Source: Anaerolineaceae bacterium
GTDB lineage: Bacteria > Chloroflexota > Anaerolineae > JAAYZQ01
Reading direction: 5' to 3'
Length of the DNA: 23,112 nucleotides
Assembly: GCA_012514775.1 (NCBI GenBank)
Contig: JAAYZQ010000017.1
Location: forward strand, 1 to 23,112
The notes under the pieces are model-generated. The model saw only the letters and a list, made by a program, of their open reading frames with translations, was not told the origin of the DNA and searched no databases. Shown here piece after piece: positions 14,635 to 22,860 of this stretch (the first letter of the stretch is position 1; each line of letters begins with the position of its first letter). The position numbers and the translations under genes are program-made.

Positions 14635-15915
14635 TTAACCGGGGCCGACGAGGTGCAGTCGGGTCTGGCGGCCGGCGAGCCAGCGCACCAGGTCCCGCGC
14701 GAGGACGGCGTCCTCTTCGAGGGCAAACATCACCACCTGGCCGTCCCATTCGGGGACGGGGGCGCGGACGTTCAGCTCGATGGCGTAACAGGTGTCGGGC
14801 CAGAGGGGATAATCGCCGCGGCCGGGCACGTCTTCCTGCCGGTCCCACAGGCCAATGGTCGGGCCGGCGCCGTGGCCGTGGGTGCCCAGGGCATGGGTGT
14901 AGATCATGGGCTCCAGTCCCTCACCCCTGGCCCGCTCCAACGCGGCCCGCAGCACCTCGTTGCCCGTGCGTCCCACCGCCATGGCCTCCAGGTGGATCTC
15001 TTGCAGGCGGTTCCCCAGGGCCAGCCCGGCCCGCAGGCCTGGCGGCGCGTCGTCCTCGCCGGGCCGGAGCACGTAGGCCAGTTGCTGCTGGTCGGTGGCC
15101 AACCCCAGGTAGTAGAACCCCACGTCGCAGTGGAGCAGATCGCCGGGCAGGATCACCTTGCGGCGCCCCTCGTCCTTCTGGCCGATGGGCACGAAGGGCT
15201 CGCTGTGGGCTTGTAGATCAACCGTGGGCTGGAACCAGGCCTCCACGCCCATTTCCAGCATCCTTTGTCTGAACCACCACACCAGGTCGTCGGTGGTGGT
15301 GATGCCCGGCTGGATGATGTGGCTCGAATATGCCTCGGCGATGAGGGCGTGGCCCATCTCCACGATGCCGGGATAGACGGCCAGCTCGTCGTCGCTGCGC
15401 CGCTCGAGCCAGCCCAGGGCCAGCGCTTCGGCGCCCCGGATGCGGGCGGCATATGCGTCGCCCAGGGCGGCGACGATGGCCTCGTACTCGGCGTGCGACA
15501 GGCCATCGGCCAGGGCAAATTCCCGCGAGACGTTGAGCCCGATGGCCGCGGGATCGCGCTCGCGGACCAGGCGGGCGAGGCAGGCGAGCTGCTCCTCGGC
15601 CCCGGGGTCCCAGGCGGCGGGGTAGAGGTCGCCGTAGCCATACCGGTCGAGGGCCAGGCGCTCCACCGAGCCGTCGGCCCGCCGGGCAAAGAAAAGGATG
15701 GTGCGCCGCCGGGCCGTCATGGACGGCTCGGGCAGCAGGGACATGAGGACGGGGTCCTCGTTGTACTCCCGGGCGACGACGACCCACAGGTCCAGGCCGG
15801 CGCGGGCCATCAGCTCGGGCAGCAGCTCGTCGAGCCGGCGGCGCAGCCAGGCGTTGCGCACCTCGGCCCGGGCGCGGGCGGGCAGGATTTTGTTCTTATA
15901 GGCTTCGATGGTCAT
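14635..15915 (-). CDS. M24-family metallopeptidase (Xaa-Pro aminopeptidase-like)
   Basis: This is a 426-residue two-domain protein. The N-terminal creatinase/prolidase-like domain (about 1-175) includes LDLWVVVAREYNEDP. The C-terminal pita-bread metallohydrolase domain (about 180-415) carries all five expected dinuclear metal ligands: D264 (HCDVG), D275 (ATDQQ), H348 (HGHG), E380 (IELN) and E400 or E401 (ALEED). It probably removes an N-terminal residue preceding proline, or cleaves a related dipeptide, in the cytoplasm; there is no signal peptide. The ATG at 15915 has GGGGGAGAGG upstream at a good distance. Upstream codons in frame lie in a repeat and promoter region and are rejected. It is transcribed divergently from the TetR operon and converges on the FHA-hydrolase, so it is a single-gene unit. 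Precise substrate assignment within M24 is not possible. Confidence 0.9.
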   Translation of the reverse strand: MTIEAYKNKILPARARAEVRNAWLRRRLDELLPELMARAGLDLWVVVAREYNEDPVLMSLLPEPSMTARRRTILFFARRADGSVERLALDRYGYGDLYPAAWDPGAEEQLACLARLVRERDPAAIGLNVSREFALADGLSHAEYEAIVAALGDAYAARIRGAEALALGWLERRSDDELAVYPGIVEMGHALIAEAYSSHIIQPGITTTDDLVWWFRQRMLEMGVEAWFQPTVDLQAHSEPFVPIGQKDEGRRKVILPGDLLHCDVGFYYLGLATDQQQLAYVLRPGEDDAPPGLRAGLALGNRLQEIHLEAMAVGRTGNEVLRAALERARGEGLEPMIYTHALGTHGHGAGPTIGLWDRQEDVPGRGDYPLWPDTCYAIELNVRAPVPEWDGQVVMFALEEDAVLARDLVRWLAGRQTRLHLVGPG

Positions 15916-15935
15916 GGGCAACCTCTCCCCCGGCT

Positions 15936-15954
15936 CCTCCCCTGCGAGGGGAGG
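15936..15954. repeat. Short palindromic repeat, copy 2, in the peptidase leader
   Basis: CCTCCCCT (15936-15943) pairs with AGGGGAGG (15947-15954) around a GCG loop. It lies in the transcribed leader of the M24 gene, a few bases upstream of its ribosome-binding site, so the hairpin could influence translation. The flank CCTGCGAGGGGAGGGGAG recurs at 23010-23027. Confidence 0.55.
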
Positions 15955-15997
15955 GGAGTTGCGCCTCCGCCCAACCCGGCCAGGAGACGCTGGGCGC

Positions 15998-16026
15998 ATT
16001 ATAGGGGCAGGCGGTGCGGGCGTCAA
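15998..16026 (-). promoter_or_regulatory. Promoter of the M24 peptidase gene
   Basis: On the minus strand TTGACG (16026-16021) and a perfect TATAAT (16003-15998) are separated by 17 bases. The leader would be about 75 bases and would contain the palindromic repeat at 15936-15954. Confidence 0.85.
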
Positions 16027-16058
16027 GTCGCGGGGGCGGGTCTGCTGCCCGCTGCCTC

Positions 16059-16087
16059 TTGACGGCGGGGGCAGAATGTGATACAAT
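16059..16087 (+). promoter_or_regulatory. Promoter of the TetR-ABC exporter operon (extended -10)
   Basis: TTGACG (16059-16064) and TACAAT (16082-16087) are separated by 17 bases, with TGA before the -10 giving an extended element. Transcription should start around 16094, just upstream of a palindromic operator. Confidence 0.82.
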
Positions 16088-16100
16088 GCGGGTGAAAAAA

Positions 16101-16114
16101 TGAATGGTCATTCA
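16101..16114. promoter_or_regulatory. Palindromic operator for the TetR regulator
   Basis: TGAATG-GT-CATTCA is a perfect six-base inverted repeat with a two-base centre, covering roughly +7 to +20 of the expected transcript. Its form resembles known TetR-family operators such as those with TGAATG/CATTCA arms. A repressor bound here would block transcription, so autoregulation of the whole exporter operon is likely. The position is seen; the binding is inferred. Confidence 0.7.
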
Positions 16115-16141
16115 ACTTCTTGCCTCCACGGGGCGAGGTGC

Positions 16142-16846
16142 ATGGGGGACGGAATGGCTCGAGAAAAGCAGAGTGTGGCGTCTGGATCGAATGAGACGGG
16201 CCGGGAGGAGACGGAGCGCGAGGGAGGACCCGGGCGGCCGGGCAGGCGGGAGGCGGCCAAGCGCGAGCGCCAGGAGCGGATCCTGGACGCTGCCGCGACG
16301 GTCTTTGCGCAAAAGGGCTACGCCGGGGCCACCATCCGCGACATTTCGAGCCTCGCGGGACTGGCCGACGGCACCATCTATAACTATTTCGAGAACAAGT
16401 TCGACCTCCTCATCGGCATCCTGTCGCGCCTGACCGAGCTGGAGCAGTTGCCCGACGAGCTCCTGCAAGGGCTAAGGGGCGACGTCCAGGAGTTCTTTGT
16501 GGTCACGTTCGAGCACCGGATGGGCCGCCTGAAGGAGGGGGAAGAGATGCTGCAGGCCATCTTGCCCCAGGTATTGATCCATCCCGAGCTGCGACAGCGA
16601 TTCTACCGGCAGTACGTGGAGCGCATCGCCACCATGCTCGAGAGTTACGTCGCCGCCCAGGTGGAGCGCGGGCAACTGCGGCCCGTGGAGCCGAAATTGG
16701 TCGTTCGCCTGGTGCAGGCTACCATCGTGGGGTTGTTGCTGCTGCATATCATGGGCGACGAGACACTGGAGCGCAACTGGGAACAGATGCCCCGCTTTCT
16801 GGCCGACGCGCTGTTCGCGGGATTGAGGCCGCGAGACGGAGAATAA
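16142..16846 (+). CDS. TetR-family transcriptional repressor
   Basis: This is a 234-residue TetR regulator from the start chosen here. A charged, disordered N-terminus (about 1-40) precedes the helix-turn-helix domain (about 44-90), containing RILDAAATVFAQKGYAGATI and the recognition region LADGTIYNYFENKFDLL. The C-terminal helical ligand-binding domain is typical in length. The start is uncertain: the frame also opens at ATG 16100, but that codon overlaps the operator and lies about 6 bases from the expected transcript start; ATG 16142 and ATG 16154 are both possible. It heads an exporter operon, with the permease ATG only 5 bases after its stop. It probably senses a compound or lipid that the transporter exports and represses its own promoter at 16059-16087. 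Confidence 0.88.
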   Translation: MGDGMAREKQSVASGSNETGREETEREGGPGRPGRREAAKRERQERILDAAATVFAQKGYAGATIRDISSLAGLADGTIYNYFENKFDLLIGILSRLTELEQLPDELLQGLRGDVQEFFVVTFEHRMGRLKEGEEMLQAILPQVLIHPELRQRFYRQYVERIATMLESYVAAQVERGQLRPVEPKLVVRLVQATIVGLLLLHIMGDETLERNWEQMPRFLADALFAGLRPRDGE

Positions 16847-16851
16847 GGACA

Positions 16852-17973
16852 ATGCTATACCGCATCCTGTCCATCACCCGCAAGGAGTTTCTGCACGTCG
16901 TGCGCGACCGCCGCACGCTGGCGGTCATGTTTCTCATCCCCGTCGTGCAGCTCCTGTTGCTGGGCTATGCCGCTACCACCGACGTCAAGCACCTGAGGAC
17001 GGCCGTCCTGGACCAGGACCGGACGCCGCGCAGCCGGGCCCTGGTGGAGGCCTACCGCGCCTCTGGATATTTTGACATAACGTATCAGGCCCAGAGCCAG
17101 TCGGACCTGAGAAAGGTGATGGACGGCAGCCGGGTGCGGGCCGGGCTGATCATCCCCGCCGGGTACGAGCGGACCCTGTTGCGCGGCCAGAAAGCGCAGG
17201 TGGCTTTCGTCATCGACGGTTCGGACCCCGCCGTGGCGACGACGGCCCTGGCAGCCGCCCAGGGGGTGGGGCAGGCGCAGTCTATCGAGATCGTGTCCCG
17301 CAGCCTGAGCGCGCGGCTCGAGTCGGCGCCGGGCATCGACGTGGAGACGCGGGTGTGGTACAACCCCAGCATGGAGAGCGCCAACTTTATGATCCCGGGC
17401 CTCATCGGCGTCATCCTGATGATGCTGACCATGCTCTTCACGGCCATGGCCATCGTCCGGGAGCGGGAGCAGGGGACCATCGAGCAGTTGATCGTGACGC
17501 CCATCCGCCCCCTGGAGCTCATCGTCGGCAAGGTGATCCCCTACGTGGGCATCGCCTTCTGGGACCTCCTGGAGATCCTGGCCATCGGCGTGCTGTGGTT
17601 TGGCATCCCCATCCACGGCAGCGTCGCGCTCCTGCTAGAGCTGTCGGCCGTGTTCCTGGCGACCTCGCTGGGGCTCGGCATTCTGATCTCCACGGTGTCC
17701 AAGACGCAGCAGGAGGCCATGATGCTGACCTTTATGCTGCTGCTGCCGTCCATCTTTTTGTCGGGATACTTTTTTCCCATCGACGCCATGCCGCCCTTCT
17801 TGCAGGCTGTGAGCCGCCTGGTGCCGCTGACCTACGTGCTGGTCATCGTGCGCTCTATCATTCTCAAGGGGAGTGGCTTTGCCCTCCTGGCCCGGGAAGT
17901 GCTCACGCTGGCCGTCTTTGGCCTGGCCGTCGTGGTCCTGGCCTCGGTGCGCTTTCGCAAGCGGCTGGAGTAA
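16852..17973 (+). CDS. ABC-2 type permease (YbhR/YbhS/YhhJ-like)
   Basis: This is a 373-residue permease. The first helix (about 22-42) is preceded by the cytoplasmic RILSITRKEFLHVVRDRR segment. An extracytoplasmic domain (about 45-175) follows, then five helices from about 179 to the end. The coupling region EREQGTIEQLIVTPIRPLEL at about 204-223 is the family hallmark. Family members form exporters with YbhF-type ATPases and HlyD-like adaptors, exporting drugs, dyes or lipid-like compounds. Only one permease is visible in the operon, whereas the E. coli YbhFSR system has two, so it may act as a homodimer or pair with a permease encoded beyond the window. It lies 4 bases upstream of the first ATPase gene. 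Confidence 0.92.
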   Translation: MLYRILSITRKEFLHVVRDRRTLAVMFLIPVVQLLLLGYAATTDVKHLRTAVLDQDRTPRSRALVEAYRASGYFDITYQAQSQSDLRKVMDGSRVRAGLIIPAGYERTLLRGQKAQVAFVIDGSDPAVATTALAAAQGVGQAQSIEIVSRSLSARLESAPGIDVETRVWYNPSMESANFMIPGLIGVILMMLTMLFTAMAIVREREQGTIEQLIVTPIRPLELIVGKVIPYVGIAFWDLLEILAIGVLWFGIPIHGSVALLLELSAVFLATSLGLGILISTVSKTQQEAMMLTFMLLLPSIFLSGYFFPIDAMPPFLQAVSRLVPLTYVLVIVRSIILKGSGFALLAREVLTLAVFGLAVVVLASVRFRKRLE

Positions 17974-17976
17974 GAG

Positions 17977-18948
17977 ATGTCCGAGCAAGACTGGGTGATC
18001 ACGACGCAGGGGCTGACCCGCCGTTTCAAGGACGTGCTGGCCGTGGACGGCCTGGACCTGGCGGTGCGCCGCGGCGAGATCTTTGGCCTGGTGGGTCCCG
18101 ACGGCGCGGGCAAGACGACGACCATCCGCATGTTGTGCGCCATTATGGCGCCCACGGCAGGCTGGGCCCGGGTGGCGGGCTTTGACAGCGTGCGCCAGCC
18201 GGAGGACATCAAGCGCCGCATCGGCTACATGGCCCAGCGCTTTAACCTCTACGGTGACCTCACGGTGGCCGAGAACCTCGACTTTTTCGCCGACGTCTTC
18301 CAGGTGCGGGGGCGAAGGCGGCGCGAGGCCAGGGAGCGGCTCCTGCGGTTTGCCGGCCTGACCGAGTTCCAGAGGCGCCGGGCGGCGCACCTGTCGGGCG
18401 GCATGCAGAAAAAGCTGTCCCTGGCCTGCACCCTCATCCACCAGCCCGAGATCATCATGCTCGACGAGCCGACGACAGGCGTGGACCCCGTCAGCCGCCG
18501 CGACTTCTGGGACATCCTGACCGAGCTGCACCTGCAGGGCATCACCATCCTCGTCAGCACGCCCTACATGGACGAGGCGGAGCGCTGCTCGCGGGTGGGA
18601 CTGATGTACCAGGGGCGGCTCATCGTCCAGGACGTCCCGGAAAAGATCAAGGGCCTGGTGGGCGGCGAGCTCCTGGAGCTGCGGCCCGAGGGCGAGCCGG
18701 GCGCGGCCCTGCGCCTGGCCCAGGGCGTGCTGGCCGGGCTGGAGGGGGTGCTGGAGGTGCAGACCTACGGCGACCTGCTCCACGTCCTGGTCGACAGCGC
18801 GGAGCGGCGCCAGGACCCGCTGATGCAGGCTTTGCAGGGGGCGGGCATCGAGGTGGCCAGCCTGCGCCAGACGCGGCCGCGCATGGAAGAGGCCTTTATC
18901 TCCCTGGTGCAGCGCCAGATGGAGGGCCGGGGAGGGCCGGAGGCATGA
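17977..18948 (+). CDS. ABC transporter ATPase corresponding to the N-terminal half of YbhF
   Basis: This is a 323-residue ATPase. Walker A is G40-PDGAGKTT (the GPDGAGK form also found in the first half of YbhF), Q-loop near MAQRF (85-89), signature LSGGM at 139-143 and Walker B MLDEP with D163-E164. The usual switch histidine is replaced: the H-loop reads VSTPYMDEAERC, with P196 where His is expected. This site is therefore probably weak or non-hydrolytic, as in the first half of YbhF. The C-terminal region (about 230-323) is a small regulatory domain. Its TGA overlaps the next ATG as ATGA, so the two ATPases are translationally coupled and likely form a heterodimer. Assignment to the exporter family is firm; the substrate is not known. 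Confidence 0.92.
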   Translation: MSEQDWVITTQGLTRRFKDVLAVDGLDLAVRRGEIFGLVGPDGAGKTTTIRMLCAIMAPTAGWARVAGFDSVRQPEDIKRRIGYMAQRFNLYGDLTVAENLDFFADVFQVRGRRRREARERLLRFAGLTEFQRRRAAHLSGGMQKKLSLACTLIHQPEIIMLDEPTTGVDPVSRRDFWDILTELHLQGITILVSTPYMDEAERCSRVGLMYQGRLIVQDVPEKIKGLVGGELLELRPEGEPGAALRLAQGVLAGLEGVLEVQTYGDLLHVLVDSAERRQDPLMQALQGAGIEVASLRQTRPRMEEAFISLVQRQMEGRGGPEA

Positions 18949-19910
18949 GCGCCATGGAGGAGCACGCAGGCCCGGCGCGGGCGCACGCCGTGGAGGCGGT
19001 GGAGCTGACCAAGCGCTTTGGCGATTTTGTGGCCGTCGACGGCGTGAGCTTTGCCGTGGAGCGGGGCAGCATCTTTGGCTTCCTGGGGCCCAACGGCGCG
19101 GGCAAGACTACGACGATCCGCATGCTCCTGGGGCTGCTGCGGCCCACCTCGGGCCGGGCCACGGTCCTGGGCCTGGACATCGTGCGGCAGACGGCCCAGG
19201 TCAAGCGGCGCATCGGCTACATGTCGCAGCGCTTTAGCCTGTACGACGATCTGACCGTCGAGGAGAACCTGAACTTTTACGGGCGGACCTATGGCGTGCA
19301 GGGCCGGCGATTGCAGGCGCGCAAGGCGTTTGTGTTGCACATGGCCGGGCTGGAGGGGCGCCAGCGCGAGCTGACGCGCAACCTGGCCGGCGGATGGAAG
19401 CAGCGCCTGGCCCTGGGAGCGGCCATCGTCCACGAGCCCGAAATGCTGTTCCTGGACGAGCCGACGGCCGGGGTGGACCCGCTGTCGCGGCGGGCCTTCT
19501 GGGGCTTGTTGTACGAGCTGGCCGAGGGCGGGACGACGATCATGGTCACGACCCACTACATGGACGAGGCCGAGCACTGCCAGGGCCTGGCCTTTATCCA
19601 GCATGGCCGCATCGTGGCCCACGGCTCGCCGGCCGGGATCAAGGAGACCGAGATGCGCGGTGAGGTCCTCGAGATCGACTGCGACCGGCCCGACCGGGCC
19701 ATCCCTGCCCTGCGTGGCATGGGCCTTTTCGAAGAAGTGGCCCTCTACGGCGCCCTCATCCACGTCGTGGCGGCCGGCGTCGGAGCGCACAAGGCTGACA
19801 TCGAGACGGTGCTCCACGAGGCGGGGGTCCAAGTGCACAGCCTGGATCTCATTCCTCCCTCCCTGGAGGACGTCTTTATCTCCACGGTGCGCCGGCCGCA
19901 GGAGACGTGA
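18945..19910 (+). CDS. ABC transporter ATPase corresponding to the C-terminal half of YbhF
   Basis: This is a 321-residue ATPase. Walker A is G48-PNGAGKTT, Q-loop near MSQRF (93-97), signature LAGGW at 147-151 (a variant of LSGGQ), Walker B FLDEP with D171-E172 and H-loop H204 in TTHYMDEAEHC. The full set of hydrolysis residues is present, in contrast to its partner upstream. The LAGGWKQRLALG form matches the second half of YbhF-type proteins. A short unstructured N-terminal extension (1-15) precedes the domain. The ATG at 18945 overlaps the preceding stop by four bases. It presumably supplies the catalytic site in a heterodimer driving the ABC-2 permease. It ends 36 bases before the first HlyD gene. 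Confidence 0.93.
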   Translation: MSAMEEHAGPARAHAVEAVELTKRFGDFVAVDGVSFAVERGSIFGFLGPNGAGKTTTIRMLLGLLRPTSGRATVLGLDIVRQTAQVKRRIGYMSQRFSLYDDLTVEENLNFYGRTYGVQGRRLQARKAFVLHMAGLEGRQRELTRNLAGGWKQRLALGAAIVHEPEMLFLDEPTAGVDPLSRRAFWGLLYELAEGGTTIMVTTHYMDEAEHCQGLAFIQHGRIVAHGSPAGIKETEMRGEVLEIDCDRPDRAIPALRGMGLFEEVALYGALIHVVAAGVGAHKADIETVLHEAGVQVHSLDLIPPSLEDVFISTVRRPQET

Positions 19911-19946
19911 TGACCTGGGCGCGCTGTGAAGGATGGAGTAGGTAAC

Positions 19947-21491
19947 ATGAAGCGATGGGTGGTACTTCTGGCGATCGACGTGGTGGCCGTCCTGGCGCTG
20001 GCGGGCGGCTGGTGGCTGATGCAAGAAAACCCGGGGTGGCGCGAGGCGCTGGCCGTCCGGTGGGAGTCGACCCTGGAGGCGTTGGGCCTGGGCGCCGCCG
20101 GCGAGACCGAAGGCCTGGTGGCCTCGGGCTTTGTCGAGGCTCGGGAGGTGTTGGTGACGACGGCGCGAGGCGGCCGCATCGTCGCCCTGAACGCCGACGA
20201 GGGAGACGAGGTGGAGCAGGGCCAGGTGCTGGCCGAGCTGGACAGCGCGCTGCTCCTGGCCCGCATCGAGTCGGCCGAGGCCGACCTGGGCGTGGCCGAG
20301 GCCGCCCTGGCCCTTGCCAAGGCGGGCGCCCGGCAGGAGATCCTGGACCACGCCCTGGCCCAGTTGGAGCAGGCGCGGACGGCCGCCGAGGCGGCCCGCG
20401 TGGCCGCGCAGGATGCCCGGGCCATGGCCGACGATCCCCAGGACCTGGAGCTGGCCCTGCTGGCCGCCCAGGCCCGGGTGGAGGTGCTGGGCTACCAGGC
20501 CAGACAGGCCCAGTTGGCCGCCAGCGCAGCCCAGGCCGGGCAGGACTTTGCCAACGAGGCCCTGGGCATCATGGAGAGTGTGGAGCCGCACACCCGGTGG
20601 GTGCAGGTCAGGTCCTTCTCCCTGGGCGATCTCCCGTCGGACATCCCGCTGCCCGAGGACGTCAAATCCGGCTCGTACCGCGCTGGCGACTACAAGGTCG
20701 AGGTCGAGGACGGCACGGTGTCGCTCTATGCCCGGGTGCGCATCGCCGTGCCCGCCGACATGATGACCGAGGCCCGCTTCCAGCAGGCGGCGACGGCGTA
20801 CCAGGCCTGGACGGCGTGGACAGGCGCCGAGCAGGTGCAGGCGGCCCTGGGCGGCGCCGAGGAGTACGCGGCGCTCGTGGCCCTGCAGGCAGCCAATCCC
20901 CTCACGCTGGAGGCCCGGGCCAATGCGGCCCAGGCGCAAGCCGAAGTGGCGGCCGCCGCCGTGGGGCTGGCCGAGGCCCAGGTGGAGGGCCTGCGCATGG
21001 GCGCCACCGCCGAGCAGATCGCGGCCGCCGAGGCGCAGGTCGAGGTCGTCCGGGCGGCTCTACTGGCGCTGGAGGTGCAGGCCGAGGATCTACGGCTCGC
21101 AGCGCCCATCTCGGGGCTGGTGCTGGAGCGGCCGGTACAGGCCGGGGAGCTGGCCCTGCCCGGGGCGCCCCTCTTTTCCCTGGCCGACCTGGATCACCTG
21201 TCGCTGACGGTCTATGTGCCCGCCGACCAGGTGGGACGCGTGAGGCTGGGCGGCGAGGTCGCGGTGACGGTGGACGCCTTTCCGGAGCGAACCTTTGCCG
21301 GGCGGGTGAGCTATGTGTCGAGCGAGGCCGAGTTCACGCCCAAGAACGTCCAGACGCGGGAGGAACGAGTGAACATGGTCTTTGCCGTCAAGGTCGAGCT
21401 GCCGAACCCCGGGCACTTGCTCAAGCCGGGCATGCCTGCCGATGCGCTCCTGGCCGCTGAGGGAGCGGGGGGCGAAGGCGAGGACGGGTAG
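19947..21491 (+). CDS. HlyD-type membrane-fusion adaptor with an enlarged tip
   Basis: This is a 514-residue adaptor. An N-terminal membrane anchor (about 5-25) is followed by a lipoyl-type half-motif (GGRIVALNADEGDEVEQGQ, 75-93), a long Ala/Glu-rich coiled coil (about 103-205), an insert of about 100 residues (207-310) in place of a simple hairpin tip, the returning coil (about 320-380), the second lipoyl half (APISGLVLERPVQAGE) and a beta-barrel end with PADQVGRVRLGGEVAV. The insert contains SLGDLPSDIPLPEDVKSG and beta-like segments. The start is ATG 19947, after GGAGTAGG; a GTG at 19926 is in frame but lacks a site. It works outside the membrane with the ABC-2 permease. The downstream gene is a paralogue, sharing EFTPKNVQT and LLKPGMPADA. 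Confidence 0.9.
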   Translation: MKRWVVLLAIDVVAVLALAGGWWLMQENPGWREALAVRWESTLEALGLGAAGETEGLVASGFVEAREVLVTTARGGRIVALNADEGDEVEQGQVLAELDSALLLARIESAEADLGVAEAALALAKAGARQEILDHALAQLEQARTAAEAARVAAQDARAMADDPQDLELALLAAQARVEVLGYQARQAQLAASAAQAGQDFANEALGIMESVEPHTRWVQVRSFSLGDLPSDIPLPEDVKSGSYRAGDYKVEVEDGTVSLYARVRIAVPADMMTEARFQQAATAYQAWTAWTGAEQVQAALGGAEEYAALVALQAANPLTLEARANAAQAQAEVAAAAVGLAEAQVEGLRMGATAEQIAAAEAQVEVVRAALLALEVQAEDLRLAAPISGLVLERPVQAGELALPGAPLFSLADLDHLSLTVYVPADQVGRVRLGGEVAVTVDAFPERTFAGRVSYVSSEAEFTPKNVQTREERVNMVFAVKVELPNPGHLLKPGMPADALLAAEGAGGEGEDG

Positions 21492-21495
21492 GGAA

Positions 21496-22857
21496 ATGAA
21501 ACGTCTCTTGCTTGCGATCCTGGTTCTGATCGTCGTGGGCGCCGGGCTGGCGGGGGCGTGCCGGTGGGCGCGTACCTCGCCGCAGGCGGCCGCGGGGTTC
21601 CTGGCGGACGCGGGCGTGGACGCAGAGCGGGCCGCGTCGTGGGTGGCATGGGCCGGCGGGCAGGAGGTGGCCGTGCCGGACGAGCCCCTGGTGGCCTCGG
21701 GCAGCATCGAGGCCGTCGAGGTGGCCGTCGTGTCCGAGATGGGCGGCCAGATCGTGGCCATCGCGGCGGGCGAAGGTGACACGGTGGTCGCCGGGCAGGT
21801 CCTGGTGCAGCTCGACACCCGCGCCCTGGAGGCCCAGGCAGCCCAGGCACGGGCGGCCGTGGCCGCGGCCGAGGCAAACCTGGCCGACGTCCGCGCCGGC
21901 ACCCATCCCGCGCAGATCCTGGGCGCCGAGGCGGCCCTGGAGCAGGCCATGGCGCAGCGGTCCGCGGCCGAGACGACCCTGCAGGACGTGCGCGCCATCC
22001 TGGCCAATCCCCAGGACCTGGAGGCGCAGGTGGCCCGGGCGCGGGCCGAGGCGGACGTGGCCGCCGTGGCCATCGAGCAGGCGCAGGCCCAGATCGCAGC
22101 GGCCGAAGCGGAGCGGGACCAATACCGGGCCCAGGGCAGCATGGAGGAAAAGTGGATGTATGCCGTCCACGACTACCAGGTACAGGCGGCCCGGGAGGGC
22201 CTGGCGGCGGCCGAGGCCCAGAAGGCGGGAGCCGACAGGACACTGGCAGCGCTGGAGGCATTGCGCGACAATCCCCTGGCCCTCCTCAGCCAGGTGCACC
22301 AGGCGGAGGGCCAGGCGGAGCTGGCCGCGGCGGCCGTGGCCGTGGCCGAAGCCAGCCTCCGTGAGCTGCGGGCCGGGCCGCGGCCCGAGGAGGTGGCCAT
22401 GGCCCAGGCGCAGGTGGCCCAGGCACAGGCGGCCCTGCGGACCGTGGAGACCCAGATCGCCAAGATGGCCCTCACCTCGCCCCACAGCGGCGTGGTGACC
22501 AGCCGCTCGGCCAACGAGGGCGAGGCAGCCCTGGCAGGCACGACGCTCCTCACCGTGGCCGACCTGGACGAGGTCAAGCTGACGATCTATGTGCCCGAGG
22601 ACGAGCTGGACAGCGTCTACATCGGGCAGGAGGTGGAGGTGCGCGTCGACTCGTTTCCGGGGCGGGCCTTTCCCGGCACCGTGGCGAGCATTGCCCAGCA
22701 GGCCGAGTTCACCCCCAAGAACGTGCAGACCGAAAAGGATCGGGTGAACATGGTCTTTGCCGTGCGCGTGCGCCTGCCCAACCCCGACCACCTCCTCAAG
22801 CCGGGCATGCCCGCGGACGCGATGCTCAGGGCGACGACCTCTCCCCCGGCCTCCTGA
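21496..22857 (+). CDS. HlyD-type membrane-fusion adaptor, paralogue of the preceding gene
   Basis: This is a 453-residue adaptor with an N-terminal membrane segment (about 3-21), a first lipoyl half (GGQIVAIAAGEGDTVVAGQ, 83-101), a coiled coil interrupted by a short tip region (about 205-230, YRAQGSMEEKWMYAVHDY), a returning coil (about 240-325), a second lipoyl half (SPHSGVVTSRSANEGE) and a beta-barrel end ending RATTSPPAS. It shares NPQDLE, EFTPKNVQT, RVNMVFAV and HLLKPGMPADA with the upstream protein, so the two arose by duplication. It is 61 residues shorter, mainly because the tip insert is missing. LAGAC at 18-22 resembles a lipobox, but the residue at -3 is Ala instead of Leu, so lipidation is doubtful. 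The ATG is 5 bases after the previous stop (4-base gap). It is the last supported gene of the operon. Confidence 0.9.
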   Translation: MKRLLLAILVLIVVGAGLAGACRWARTSPQAAAGFLADAGVDAERAASWVAWAGGQEVAVPDEPLVASGSIEAVEVAVVSEMGGQIVAIAAGEGDTVVAGQVLVQLDTRALEAQAAQARAAVAAAEANLADVRAGTHPAQILGAEAALEQAMAQRSAAETTLQDVRAILANPQDLEAQVARARAEADVAAVAIEQAQAQIAAAEAERDQYRAQGSMEEKWMYAVHDYQVQAAREGLAAAEAQKAGADRTLAALEALRDNPLALLSQVHQAEGQAELAAAAVAVAEASLRELRAGPRPEEVAMAQAQVAQAQAALRTVETQIAKMALTSPHSGVVTSRSANEGEAALAGTTLLTVADLDEVKLTIYVPEDELDSVYIGQEVEVRVDSFPGRAFPGTVASIAQQAEFTPKNVQTEKDRVNMVFAVRVRLPNPDHLLKPGMPADAMLRATTSPPAS

Positions 22858-22860
22858 CGC

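Noticed and set aside
16100..16141. ATG 16100 as the TetR start
   Set aside because: It overlaps the operator and lies about 6 bases from the expected transcript start, leaving no room for a ribosome-binding site; kept only as an alternative.
18765..20939. A 724-codon open frame on the minus strand
   Set aside because: It spans parts of three clear plus-strand genes in antisense and has no domain signature.
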